Shown here: piece after piece, positions 1-6,216 of the stretch | Layout of the letters: each line of letters opens with the position of its first letter | How positions within the stretch are numbered: the first letter of the stretch is position 1 | Assembly: GCA_963966275.1 (NCBI GenBank) | Contig: CAWZYQ010000131.1 | Location: 1-11,332 of the forward strand | Direction: 5' to 3' | From: UBA10427 sp003500135 | GTDB lineage: Bacteria; Bacteroidota; Bacteroidia; Cytophagales; Cyclobacteriaceae | Length of the DNA stretch: 11,332 bases | The notes under the pieces: generated by a model | The model's input: the letters and a program-made list of their open reading frames with translations, nothing else | Database searches by the model: none | What the model was told of the DNA's origin: nothing | Translations under genes and position numbers: made by a program

Positions 1-470
1 CATTGGAATTATAACATCTTAATAGTCAATTGGATATAAGACGTTAGTCAGAATGAAAATGATGTGAAAAACTTTCTTGAATCCATATGCCAGAAAGACC
101 ACGATTTGATGTTGGATGTCATCCATCAATTTGAAAAATGTATAACCACACGTTAGATGATGTATTGATTATCCTTTCGATGGAGGAATATTTTGATGTA
201 AAAAGGGTCATCATGTTCGCACAGAAATTGGCGGGCACATTTCATCACTAAAATCAGAAAAGGTTATTGCATATCAGTGCATTTAAAATTAACCATTCAA
301 AGGAAAAGTTGTATTCTATGTCGGCGATTGATGCCCTTTCCACAGTTTTTTTGAAAGGCCGGTTGCTCACAACTATCGATTACAACAGTACTTTTTGTTC
401 ATTGTATAGCTTTCAGACTTGTTTCGTTGAAGTGGTATTTGGCCGCGATGATTACAAGCTAAAAGCATTT
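1..470. other. Gene-free stretch with degenerate coding remnants
   Basis: No intact gene is recognisable in these 470 bases on either strand. The minus strand is full of stops just beyond the end of the neighbouring PAS pseudogene, and I found no continuation of that protein. On the plus strand, three short open segments in different frames (about 40-141, 135-248 and 242-283) could be pieces of one decayed helical domain, listed separately. A longer open stretch at 267-482 begins at TTG and has no motif I recognise; its composition (F, S, T, C rich) looks like random AT-rich translation. No tRNA, terminator or repeat stands out. Confidence 0.55.
40..290 (+). pseudogene. Possible decayed Hpt (histidine phosphotransfer) domain remnant
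   Basis: Frame 1 (40-141) gives a piece with KNFLESICQKDHDLMLDVIHQFEK. A slip in the A5 run at 134-138 leads into frame 3 with LDDVLIILSMEEYFDVKRV then MFAQKLAGTF, and a further slip near 242 leads into frame 2 with SSLKSEKVIAY. Joined, this resembles the helical pattern of Hpt domains, where a helix carrying A-H-x-L-K-G-[ST] bears the phospho-accepting His. Here that position would be Gln (AQKLAGT), so any product would be inactive. The family call is an inference from pattern only. Each piece is short and the joins are chosen by eye. Its proximity to a decayed sensor is suggestive, though the strands are opposite. Confidence 0.2.
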
Positions 471-1765
471 TCAGCTTTCTAGATCAATGACAAGGCAATG
501 CAGAAATATACTGGTATACATATAGCGTATTTCACCTTTTGGGGTTTTAATGCGATACTCCAGCTCGGCGCTTCCTGAATTTTTAACTTCATCAATAAAA
601 GCTAAAAATGCGGCATGATCTTCTTCAGGTATAATTTTGAAAAGAAATTTCGGATCGCTGTAAAAATGTGATGACTCATATCCGAAAACGGATATAGTCG
701 CCTTGTTAATATAATTCTATTCGTACGTCTCAGCATCGCTTGACCACACGATTTCATTTACGGAAGACAATATGTTATCCATTCTTTGTTTGTATTCTGA
801 AATCTCCTTCAGGTAGTCCATGCGTTCAGTCAAGTCTATGCCAACCCACTGAAATTCCCTGATGGTACCTTCATCATCCTGAATGCCTTTAAATTCCCAC
901 TCAACAAAACGCGTTGTACCATTCCATTGGAAGCGGATCAAATCGGCACAAATTTTTCCAGGGTGTTGCAGGCATTGATTCAGCAGGACTTTAAGTTTTT
1001 CACGATCATCCGCAAATACCTCGCTGCCAATAGACCGGCCGATAAGTGTAGCCGGATCTACACCGTCTTTTCTACTAAAGGTTTGATTGGCAAACCTGAT
1101 AATACCTTCCAGGTCTGTTCGAACCAGATAGGTAGACTGGGCCTGCAAAATGGAATCCAGGCGCCTTTCCCTTATTGCGATTTTTTGGTTAAGGTTGGCA
1201 TTCTTTAACTCCGCTTTATGCTCCTTATCCACATCCCAAATAAGAACAAGGGGTGATTTGCGGTTTTTTACCTCAAAAGGGTGCCCATTAAGCCTTACAA
1301 AATGTTTTACGCCATTTTTTTGATGTTTCTGGACAAGAAGCTTATATGAGGATTAACCTCACTTTTTTTTACGGATATTATCAATTTGTTTATGATACTC
1401 GGGATCTATCAGATTATAGGCGTTCAGACCATTTAATTTTTCTTTCGAATATCCATAAAATTCCTGAGCGGCTTATTTGATTCAATTACTTCCTGGTTGT
1501 CCGTATCATAAATAATCATTGGGGTGGGATTATCAAAAAGCAGTCTGAGAAACTCGTCTACTACTTCAAGTTCTTTTTCAATAAACTTGAGGATAGGTAT
1601 GTAGAGCAACAAAGCTGTGGTGAAAATGAAGGGCCAGCCTTTCATCATTTGCAGGTCAATGACGGTCCGGACCTCACTATTTCCCAGGAGATTTAGAAAA
1701 TAATCACTGGTCGTGATCCAAATACAGCCGACAATAAAATATATGAGGGCAATTTTTTTTGCCAT
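471..1765 (-). pseudogene. Degenerate membrane-anchored multi-PAS sensor protein
   Basis: The start is ATG at 1765 with a strong AGGAGG (1772-1777) upstream. The N-terminus has two hydrophobic helices (IALIYFIVGCIWI; WPFIFTTALLLYIPIL) and then a first PAS domain. The frame breaks near 1473, where a Lys AAA codon has lost one A; the PAS resumes in another frame (AAQEFYGYSKEKL ... NAYNLIDPEYH). A T8 run on the plus strand (1363-1370, A8 in the gene) has one base too many. A base is missing near 1342-1344, after which the frame reads KLLVQKHQKNG and runs into a second PAS (about 1230-830, VRTDLEGIIRFANQTF ... WVGIDLTE). In the third PAS a TAG at 717-719 interrupts SSDAETYE/NYINKATISVFGYE; the same frame continues with IIPEEDHAAF and TPKGEIRYMYTS to a stop at 471. 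No kinase or other output domain remains. Such proteins are normally sensor histidine kinases or related signalling proteins; this copy is dead, barring sequencing error. Confidence 0.85.
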
Positions 1766-1930
1766 TAATGGCCTCCTGGTCAGGTTTTAATTAGAGAATA
1801 TTCTTTAAATCAATGTGCATAGTAAACATGAAAAAACCGGAAATCTTTTTTATTCGATCATTCTATGCATTTATTCTTCAAAACGGATGTATTTATCTGT
1901 CATTTATTTCCGCTATGGTTTGAGACCGCA

Positions 1931-2512
1931 CTACACGTAAATCAATCCCTCATCTGCGGTGCCATAGGACTCCGTAAGGCCCTTAGAATAACGATAAACC
2001 CCAGATAGCGCCAGCAGGGCATCTGTCTGGTGCCACGAGTCTAAAGGAGTCTTTAACGACCAATTATGAAACAGGTTGACCTGGTCGCAAATATATTTGA
2101 TGTGTTTCTTGTCTTTTTTATAACGTAGGTTGGATTTGTCGAAGCGTTGTGCCAGGTGTCCGGGGTAAGTTTCAATCACATTTATCCCTTTTCTTTTCCA
2201 CAAGCGGTTGAGTTTTATCGCTCTGGCAGTTAGTCCCCCCAAAAACATTGGGGACATAGCTTTTAAGGTGCGATCACACTTTCTGTAGAAATAATCCCCT
2301 TCCACTGATTGGTCGCTGTAAATCTTTGGTAAGCTCAAAGGAGCGTCGATGGCTATTATCGAAGGTTGGTATTGCTCCACTTTATCCATTAGCCACCGGT
2401 CGGCATCATCCTTTTTAGAACACTGCTCCACTATGACTACCTCATTTTCGAGGATAGCTAGTGCGGTGGTCCCTGCCTTTTTTGCACCAAAATCAATTCC
2501 TGCCAATCGCAT
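1931..2512 (-). CDS. DUF429 family protein (predicted RNase H-like nuclease)
   Basis: This 193-residue protein matches the DUF429 pattern: an N-terminal GIDFGAKKAGTT strand-loop (D7), IAIDAPLSLP around residues 53-62 (D56), a YRKCDR segment at 76-81, IETYPG at 113-118 (E114) and HQTDALLAL at 161-169 (D164). These spaced acidic residues fit an RNase H-like fold with a metal-binding centre. Members are predicted nucleases, but I know of no established substrate, so the activity is inferred. The length is complete, the start is ATG at 2512, and no signal peptide or membrane segment is seen, so it is probably cytoplasmic. It is divergent from the oxygenase-Nudix operon across a 92-bp gap, and 165 bp separate its 3' end from the start of the PAS pseudogene. 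No obvious TAnnTTTG element was found for this gene. Confidence 0.85.
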   Translation of the reverse strand: MRLAGIDFGAKKAGTTALAILENEVVIVEQCSKKDDADRWLMDKVEQYQPSIIAIDAPLSLPKIYSDQSVEGDYFYRKCDRTLKAMSPMFLGGLTARAIKLNRLWKRKGINVIETYPGHLAQRFDKSNLRYKKDKKHIKYICDQVNLFHNWSLKTPLDSWHQTDALLALSGVYRYSKGLTESYGTADEGLIYV

Positions 2513-2557
2513 TTTACCACTTATTTTATTTTCGTGTTCACACTTTATAAAAATCCC

Positions 2558-2565
2558 TATTTTTG
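2558..2565 (+). promoter_or_regulatory. Putative Bacteroidota -7 element for the oxygenase-Nudix operon
   Basis: TATTTTTG matches TAnnTTTG exactly and lies 39 bases before the chosen ATG at 2605. The upstream -33 TTTG is not well conserved. An in-frame TTG codon that would extend the oxygenase upstream falls inside this element (2563-2565), which argues against that longer start. Confidence 0.5.
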
Positions 2566-2604
2566 GGGCCCGCTTTTATTCAACCACAAAAACTCAACTT
2601 GGTT

Positions 2605-3576
2605 ATGGCATCTGTATTATACGATCAAATCCCTTCACTTGACCTGAATGATTTTAAAAGTGGAGACAATGACAGGAAGCAAAAATTTGTACGGGCATTG
2701 GGCGAAGTATATCAGAATATTGGCTTTGTGGCCATTGCAAATCACGGCCTTACCGAATCGCTTACCAACAATCTTTACCAGAACATTCAGGAGTTTTTTC
2801 AACTGAATGACGAGACCAAAGCCCAATATGAAATTCCTGAAATGCATGGCCAGCGAGGGTATGTGGGCAAAAACAAGGAACACGCCAAAGGACGAAATGT
2901 GGGGGATTTGAAGGAGTTTTACCATGTAGGCCAGCCACTGCCTCAAAAAGAACTGGAGGCAGAAGGTAAACCCGCTAATGTATGGCCCAAAGAGGTGCCG
3001 GAAATGGAACAATACTGTAGTGAAGCCTATTCGGTTCTCGAAGAAACCGGCAAAACCATGCTTCAGGCCATTGCCATTCACCTTGGATTGGAAGCGCATT
3101 ATTTTGAACCCCGGGTGCGAAACGGCAACTCAATCCTAAGGGCGATACATTACTTTCCCATTGAAGATCCTTCAGCCATACCGGAAGGAGCTGTACGTGC
3201 TGCTGAGCATGGTGATATCAATCTGATAACGCTTTTGATGGGTGCAAGCGCCGAAGGTCTTGAAGTATTGAGAAGGGACGGCAAATGGATTCCTATAACT
3301 GCATTACCGGATCAAATAATAGTGAATGTGGGTGATATGCTCGACCGGCTGACGAATGGAAAGCTGAAATCGACCATCCACAGGGTGGTAAACCCTCCTT
3401 TCGAGAAAATGGGTACTTCAAGGTACTCCATTCCATTTTTCATGCATCCGCGAAATGAAATGGACCTTACCTGTCTGGATAGCTGCGTGGATGGGAAAAA
3501 TCCAAAGCAGTACAACGACATGACGGCAGGAGAGTTTCTGGATGAGCGTTTGCGCGAAATAGGCCTGAAGGCTTAA
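2605..3576 (+). CDS. Isopenicillin N synthase-like Fe(II)/2-oxoglutarate-dependent oxygenase
   Basis: This 323-residue cytoplasmic enzyme has the two-part architecture of the plant-type/IPNS oxygenases: an N-terminal DIOX_N region (IPSLDLNDF ... VYQNIGFVAIANHG, about residues 8-55) and a C-terminal double-stranded beta-helix. The iron ligands are visible as H202-x-D204 (AEHGDIN) and H259 (TIHRVVNP), and R273-x-S275 (RYSIPFF) is the usual 2-oxoglutarate carboxylate anchor. The segment GQRGYVGKNKEHAKG before the catalytic domain is typical of bacterial members. The family hydroxylates, desaturates or cyclises small molecules using O2 and 2-oxoglutarate; the substrate here cannot be read from sequence. 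ATG 2605 is preferred over an upstream TTG because that TTG sits in the promoter -7 element. The Nudix gene follows after 3 bases, so the two are almost certainly co-transcribed. Confidence 0.9.
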   Translation: MASVLYDQIPSLDLNDFKSGDNDRKQKFVRALGEVYQNIGFVAIANHGLTESLTNNLYQNIQEFFQLNDETKAQYEIPEMHGQRGYVGKNKEHAKGRNVGDLKEFYHVGQPLPQKELEAEGKPANVWPKEVPEMEQYCSEAYSVLEETGKTMLQAIAIHLGLEAHYFEPRVRNGNSILRAIHYFPIEDPSAIPEGAVRAAEHGDINLITLLMGASAEGLEVLRRDGKWIPITALPDQIIVNVGDMLDRLTNGKLKSTIHRVVNPPFEKMGTSRYSIPFFMHPRNEMDLTCLDSCVDGKNPKQYNDMTAGEFLDERLREIGLKA

Positions 3577-3579
3577 TCT

Positions 3580-4191
3580 ATGGATTGGCTCAAAAAAATC
3601 CGCCGTATACAGGCATTGGCACAAACGGGGCTGCACTATGCCACCGATACTTTTGATTTAGGGCGTTATGAGGAACTGAGACAGATTAGTATACAATTGG
3701 CTGCCGATCTGGCGAATGCTGAGCCTGAAAAAGTAAAGGGCCAGTTTGCTTCAGGGAAGGGTTTTGAAACCCCAAAGGTAGATATCCGGTTCGTCGTAAT
3801 AAAGGATGGGCGAATTCTGATAGTGCATGAAAAAATGGATAACAGGTGGTCGCTTCCCGGGGGCTTTGCCGATGTGAATTTATCTGCTGCAACCGTTGCG
3901 GAAAAAGAAGTATGGGAGGAAGCAGGGTTAGAGGTTAAAGCCAAAAAGCTTTTGGCCCTGCTCGATGCCAATCAGCATGATTTTCCGCCATTGGAAAACC
4001 ATTTTTACAAAGCAATCTTTTTATGTGAGATTTCTTCGGGAGAATTGTCATCAGGTGTTGAAACCTACGATGCAAGATTTTTCCCCTGGGATGACCTTCC
4101 ACCTCTTTCGGAGAAGCGAAATTCAGCAACACTTATGAAAATGATCAGGGAATGGAGTGAAAACGGGTTTGGTGAAACCTATTTTGATTGA
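3580..4191 (+). CDS. Nudix hydrolase with N-terminal Nudix_hydro_N-type helical domain
   Basis: This 203-residue protein hydrolyses, by family, a nucleoside diphosphate linked to another moiety. Residues 1-65 form a helical region (WLKKIRRIQALAQTGLHYATD) as in the Nudix_hydro_N group, some members of which act on CDP-choline or ADP-ribose. The Nudix fold follows from VDIRFVVIKDGRILIVHEK. The Nudix box spans about residues 95-117 and reads GFADVNLSAATVAEKEVWEEAGL: the first box Glu is Leu and the box Arg is Lys (K109), while E110, E113 and E114 remain for Mg2+ binding. From memory, such substitutions are common in this subfamily, so it is probably active. The C-terminal part has WDDLPPLS, seen in many Nudix proteins. 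It starts 3 bases after the oxygenase stop and is convergent with the CoA-disulfide reductase gene. The exact substrate is unknown. Confidence 0.9.
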   Translation: MDWLKKIRRIQALAQTGLHYATDTFDLGRYEELRQISIQLAADLANAEPEKVKGQFASGKGFETPKVDIRFVVIKDGRILIVHEKMDNRWSLPGGFADVNLSAATVAEKEVWEEAGLEVKAKKLLALLDANQHDFPPLENHFYKAIFLCEISSGELSSGVETYDARFFPWDDLPPLSEKRNSATLMKMIREWSENGFGETYFD

Positions 4192-4260
4192 TATGCACAA
4201 TGCAATCCCATTCTACTTAACATAAACATCAGAACTTTCATATTAAAAAAAAGCAATCAT

Positions 4261-4286
4261 AAAAAAAGGCTCCATTCAGGAGCCTT
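4261..4286 (-). terminator. Intrinsic terminator of the CoA-disulfide reductase gene
   Basis: On the minus strand an 8-bp perfect stem, AAGGCTCC and GGAGCCTT, encloses a 5-base loop (TGAAT) and runs into seven T's. It begins 25 bases past the reductase stop. In the plus direction the stem is followed by CAATTAACC without a T tract, so it should not terminate the convergent Nudix operon well. Confidence 0.88.
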
Positions 4287-4311
4287 CAATTAACCAAAAA
4301 CCATGAAAACC

Positions 4312-6000
4312 TCATGAAAGTTTGTTTTCAAATGTCTTAACAACAGGTCCTCCCTGGACCTGCCAGCCTTTAAAGCCGCCACCCAGGTTGTATAACTTAT
4401 CAAATCCCTTGTTCATTAATATCGTAGCAGCCACATATCCTCTTAAACCTCGCGCACAGTACACGATAGTCGGTTTATTCGGATCAAGCTCTTCTAATCC
4501 TTCTCTCAGGGTGTCAAGGGGAATATTGATGGCATTATTGATCTGTCCTTCGTTTTCGAGCTCTTTCGGATTTCTAACATCAATCAGTTGATAATCCTCG
4601 GCCCTGTGTTCGCGCATGTAGGTTTCAAGACCATCTACGCTGAATTCGCGCAACAACAATTTCTTTCTATTATCTGAAATGTAACCTGAAACAATCACAG
4701 GATCTTTAGCCGGTGAGTAAGGTGGTGCGTAAGCCAGGTCCAGGTTTTGCAGGTCCTCGATCGTCAGTCGCGCGTAAATGGCGGTGCTTAGCACATCAAT
4801 TCGTTTGTCTACTCCTTTCAATCCAAAAATCTCGGCGCCAAGCACTACCCCGTTGTTGGGGTCGTAATACATTTCGATATAGAGATCGGTCTGCCCAGGA
4901 AAGAATCCGGGACTGGCCGGGGCCACGAAAAAGGTAGTTTTATACTCCTTACCAATCATTTTCAGCGATCGTGCGTTGTGGCCTGTTCTTCCCAGGGTGT
5001 AATCAAACACTTTTACAATTGCCGTTTTGTAAGCTCCTTTAAAGGTTTCATTGCCCCCGGCGGCATTGGCCCCGGCAGTTCGGCCTCCTTTATTAGAATG
5101 GGTTCCCATTGGGAAGTAATCGTGCTGCCCGGTTTGAATATTCTTGATACTGGCACAATCTCCGGCTGCATAAATATCAGGAAGTGAGGTTTCCATACGC
5201 TCATTGACCTTAAGAGCGCCATTTGGCAAATGTTCGGCGCCCTTGCTGGTAAGCAGGCCGGTATTGGGCCTGCCTCCGATACCCATCAGCAGGTAATCCG
5301 CTTCTATTTTCTGGCCATTATTAAGCGTAACATACTTAATTTGGTCACCGTCCCTTTCAATGGCCTGCACCGTAGTGTTCGTTAATACTTCAACACCGTT
5401 TTCCTTCATCACATTTTCGGCCATATAACCGAACTTGCCATCCCAGGTAGATAGAATGGATGGGGCCATTTCGACAATGGTGACCTTCTTACCAATCTCA
5501 TTAAGGTTTTCCGCTACCTCTACTCCGATCAGTCCAGCGCCCAATACCACAATATTTTTTCTTTTGTCCAAAACGCCATCCTTCTTGATCTTGTCGAGGT
5601 CTTCAATGGTTCTGCAGTTCGACCAGTTGGTGGTTTCGTTCAAACCTTCCACCGGAGGCACAAATGGGCTGGCGCCCGTGGCAAAGATCAGTTTGTTGTA
5701 TTTATAGGTCCCTTTTGAAGTGATTACTTCACGGGTCTCCGGATTGACATCCGTTACCTTTTCTTCCAATCTCACATCAATGTTAAACCGTGTTCTCAAT
5801 AGATCAGGTTTAACAACCATAAGTTTTTCACGCTCTTTTATAGTGCCCGACATGGAATATGGAATACCACATGTGGCATAACTTACATACTTTGTTTTTT
5901 CGAAAAGGATTATTTCAGCATGTTCATTCATCCTTCTGGCTTTGGCTGCCGCAGAAGGCCCGGCAGAAAGTCCGCCTATTACGATGATAGCGCTTTTCAT
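4312..6000 (-). CDS. CoA-disulfide/persulfide reductase fused to rhodanese domain
   Basis: This 562-residue flavoprotein belongs to the CoADR-rhodanese class, NAD(P)H-dependent enzymes that reduce CoA disulfide, CoA persulfide or polysulfide. The N-terminal FAD Rossmann motif is GGLSAGPSAA (residues 9-18). The single redox Cys is C44 in YATCGIPY, the family signature that replaces a CxxxxC pair. ATGAS is at 107-111, the NAD(P)H-binding GxGxxG at 154-159 (GAGLIG), and the second FAD motif AAGDC at 278-282. The pyridine-nucleotide dimerisation domain follows (about 320-440). The C-terminal rhodanese domain (about 455-560) contains IDVRNPKE and the active loop VYCARGLRG with C515. Start ATG 6000 is chosen because an upstream in-frame TTG (6045) lies in the -7 promoter element. 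It is probably cytoplasmic. It diverges from icd and ends at a strong terminator. Sulfane-sulfur or thiol redox balance is the likely role; the precise substrate is not readable. Confidence 0.93.
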   Translation of the reverse strand: MKSAIIVIGGLSAGPSAAAKARRMNEHAEIILFEKTKYVSYATCGIPYSMSGTIKEREKLMVVKPDLLRTRFNIDVRLEEKVTDVNPETREVITSKGTYKYNKLIFATGASPFVPPVEGLNETTNWSNCRTIEDLDKIKKDGVLDKRKNIVVLGAGLIGVEVAENLNEIGKKVTIVEMAPSILSTWDGKFGYMAENVMKENGVEVLTNTTVQAIERDGDQIKYVTLNNGQKIEADYLLMGIGGRPNTGLLTSKGAEHLPNGALKVNERMETSLPDIYAAGDCASIKNIQTGQHDYFPMGTHSNKGGRTAGANAAGGNETFKGAYKTAIVKVFDYTLGRTGHNARSLKMIGKEYKTTFFVAPASPGFFPGQTDLYIEMYYDPNNGVVLGAEIFGLKGVDKRIDVLSTAIYARLTIEDLQNLDLAYAPPYSPAKDPVIVSGYISDNRKKLLLREFSVDGLETYMREHRAEDYQLIDVRNPKELENEGQINNAINIPLDTLREGLEELDPNKPTIVYCARGLRGYVAATILMNKGFDKLYNLGGGFKGWQVQGGPVVKTFENKLS

Positions 6001-6042
6001 ATTAAGTCTCTTTAGTCCTGGTTCTATTCTTTTTTGAAAGTT

Positions 6043-6050
6043 CAAATTTA
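6043..6050 (-). promoter_or_regulatory. Putative -7 element for the CoADR-rhodanese gene
   Basis: On the minus strand TAAATTTG matches TAnnTTTG exactly, 42 bases before the ATG at 6000. No good -33 TTTG is seen at the usual spacing, which fits an activator-dependent promoter; a palindrome lies where the -33 region and just upstream would be. The expected transcript start is near 6037-6040. Confidence 0.5.
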
Positions 6051-6070
6051 AACATATGAATAAATGTAAA

Positions 6071-6086
6071 TATGACTTAGGTCACA
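6071..6086. promoter_or_regulatory. Fnr/Crp-like palindrome, candidate activator site
   Basis: TATGACTTAGGTCACA contains the inverted repeat TGAC-N4-GTCA (6073-6084), the half-site spacing used by Crp/Fnr-family regulators. Its centre, 6078.5, is about 39-42 bases upstream of the transcript start predicted from the CoADR -7 element, the classic class II activator position. It lies about 95 bases upstream of the icd -7 element, too far for the same mode there. The regulator itself is not in the window, so the binding protein is inferred. Confidence 0.4.
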
Positions 6087-6148
6087 CAATGCTCAATTCG
6101 AAAGATTGTATTTGCAAAGGCCGTTTTGGCAGGGGCAATAGTAAATAA

Positions 6149-6170
6149 ATTTCGAATTGGGAAACGAAAT
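6149..6170. repeat. Inverted repeat next to the icd -7 element
   Basis: ATTTCG, 10 bases, CGAAAT. The repeat occupies what should be the -33 to -12 stretch of the icd promoter and ends 3 bases before its -7 element, so a protein bound there could block or modulate icd. A 6-bp arm length in AT-rich DNA can also occur by chance. Confidence 0.3.
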
Positions 6171-6173
6171 AAT

Positions 6174-6181
6174 TACTTTTG
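6174..6181 (+). promoter_or_regulatory. Putative -7 element for icd
   Basis: TACTTTTG fits TAnnTTTG and lies 35 bases before the icd ATG. A perfect -33 TTTG is absent; TTTCG at 6150-6154 is the nearest candidate. Confidence 0.5.
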
Positions 6182-6216
6182 TTGCCCTTAAACCGAGAAT
6201 ATAAATTAACAGGATA

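Noticed and set aside
267..482. 71-codon plus-strand open frame considered as a LytTR or other regulator fragment
   Set aside because: TTG start, no motif, and composition like random translation; not enough for a gene call.
927..1208. 93-codon plus-strand open frame
   Set aside because: Antisense to the clearly recognisable second PAS domain of the pseudogene.
471..1765. Reading the PAS fragments as two or more separate short genes
   Set aside because: The pieces lack sensible starts and ends, split single PAS domains, and rejoin exactly when single-base lesions are corrected.
1816..1869. Inverted repeat TGCATAG / CTATGCA with about 40 bases between arms
   Set aside because: Seven-base arms in AT-rich intergenic DNA, no T tract or promoter association; likely chance.
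2635..3099. 154-codon minus-strand open frame
   Set aside because: Antisense to the oxygenase, whose catalytic residues prove the plus-strand gene; no domain pattern.
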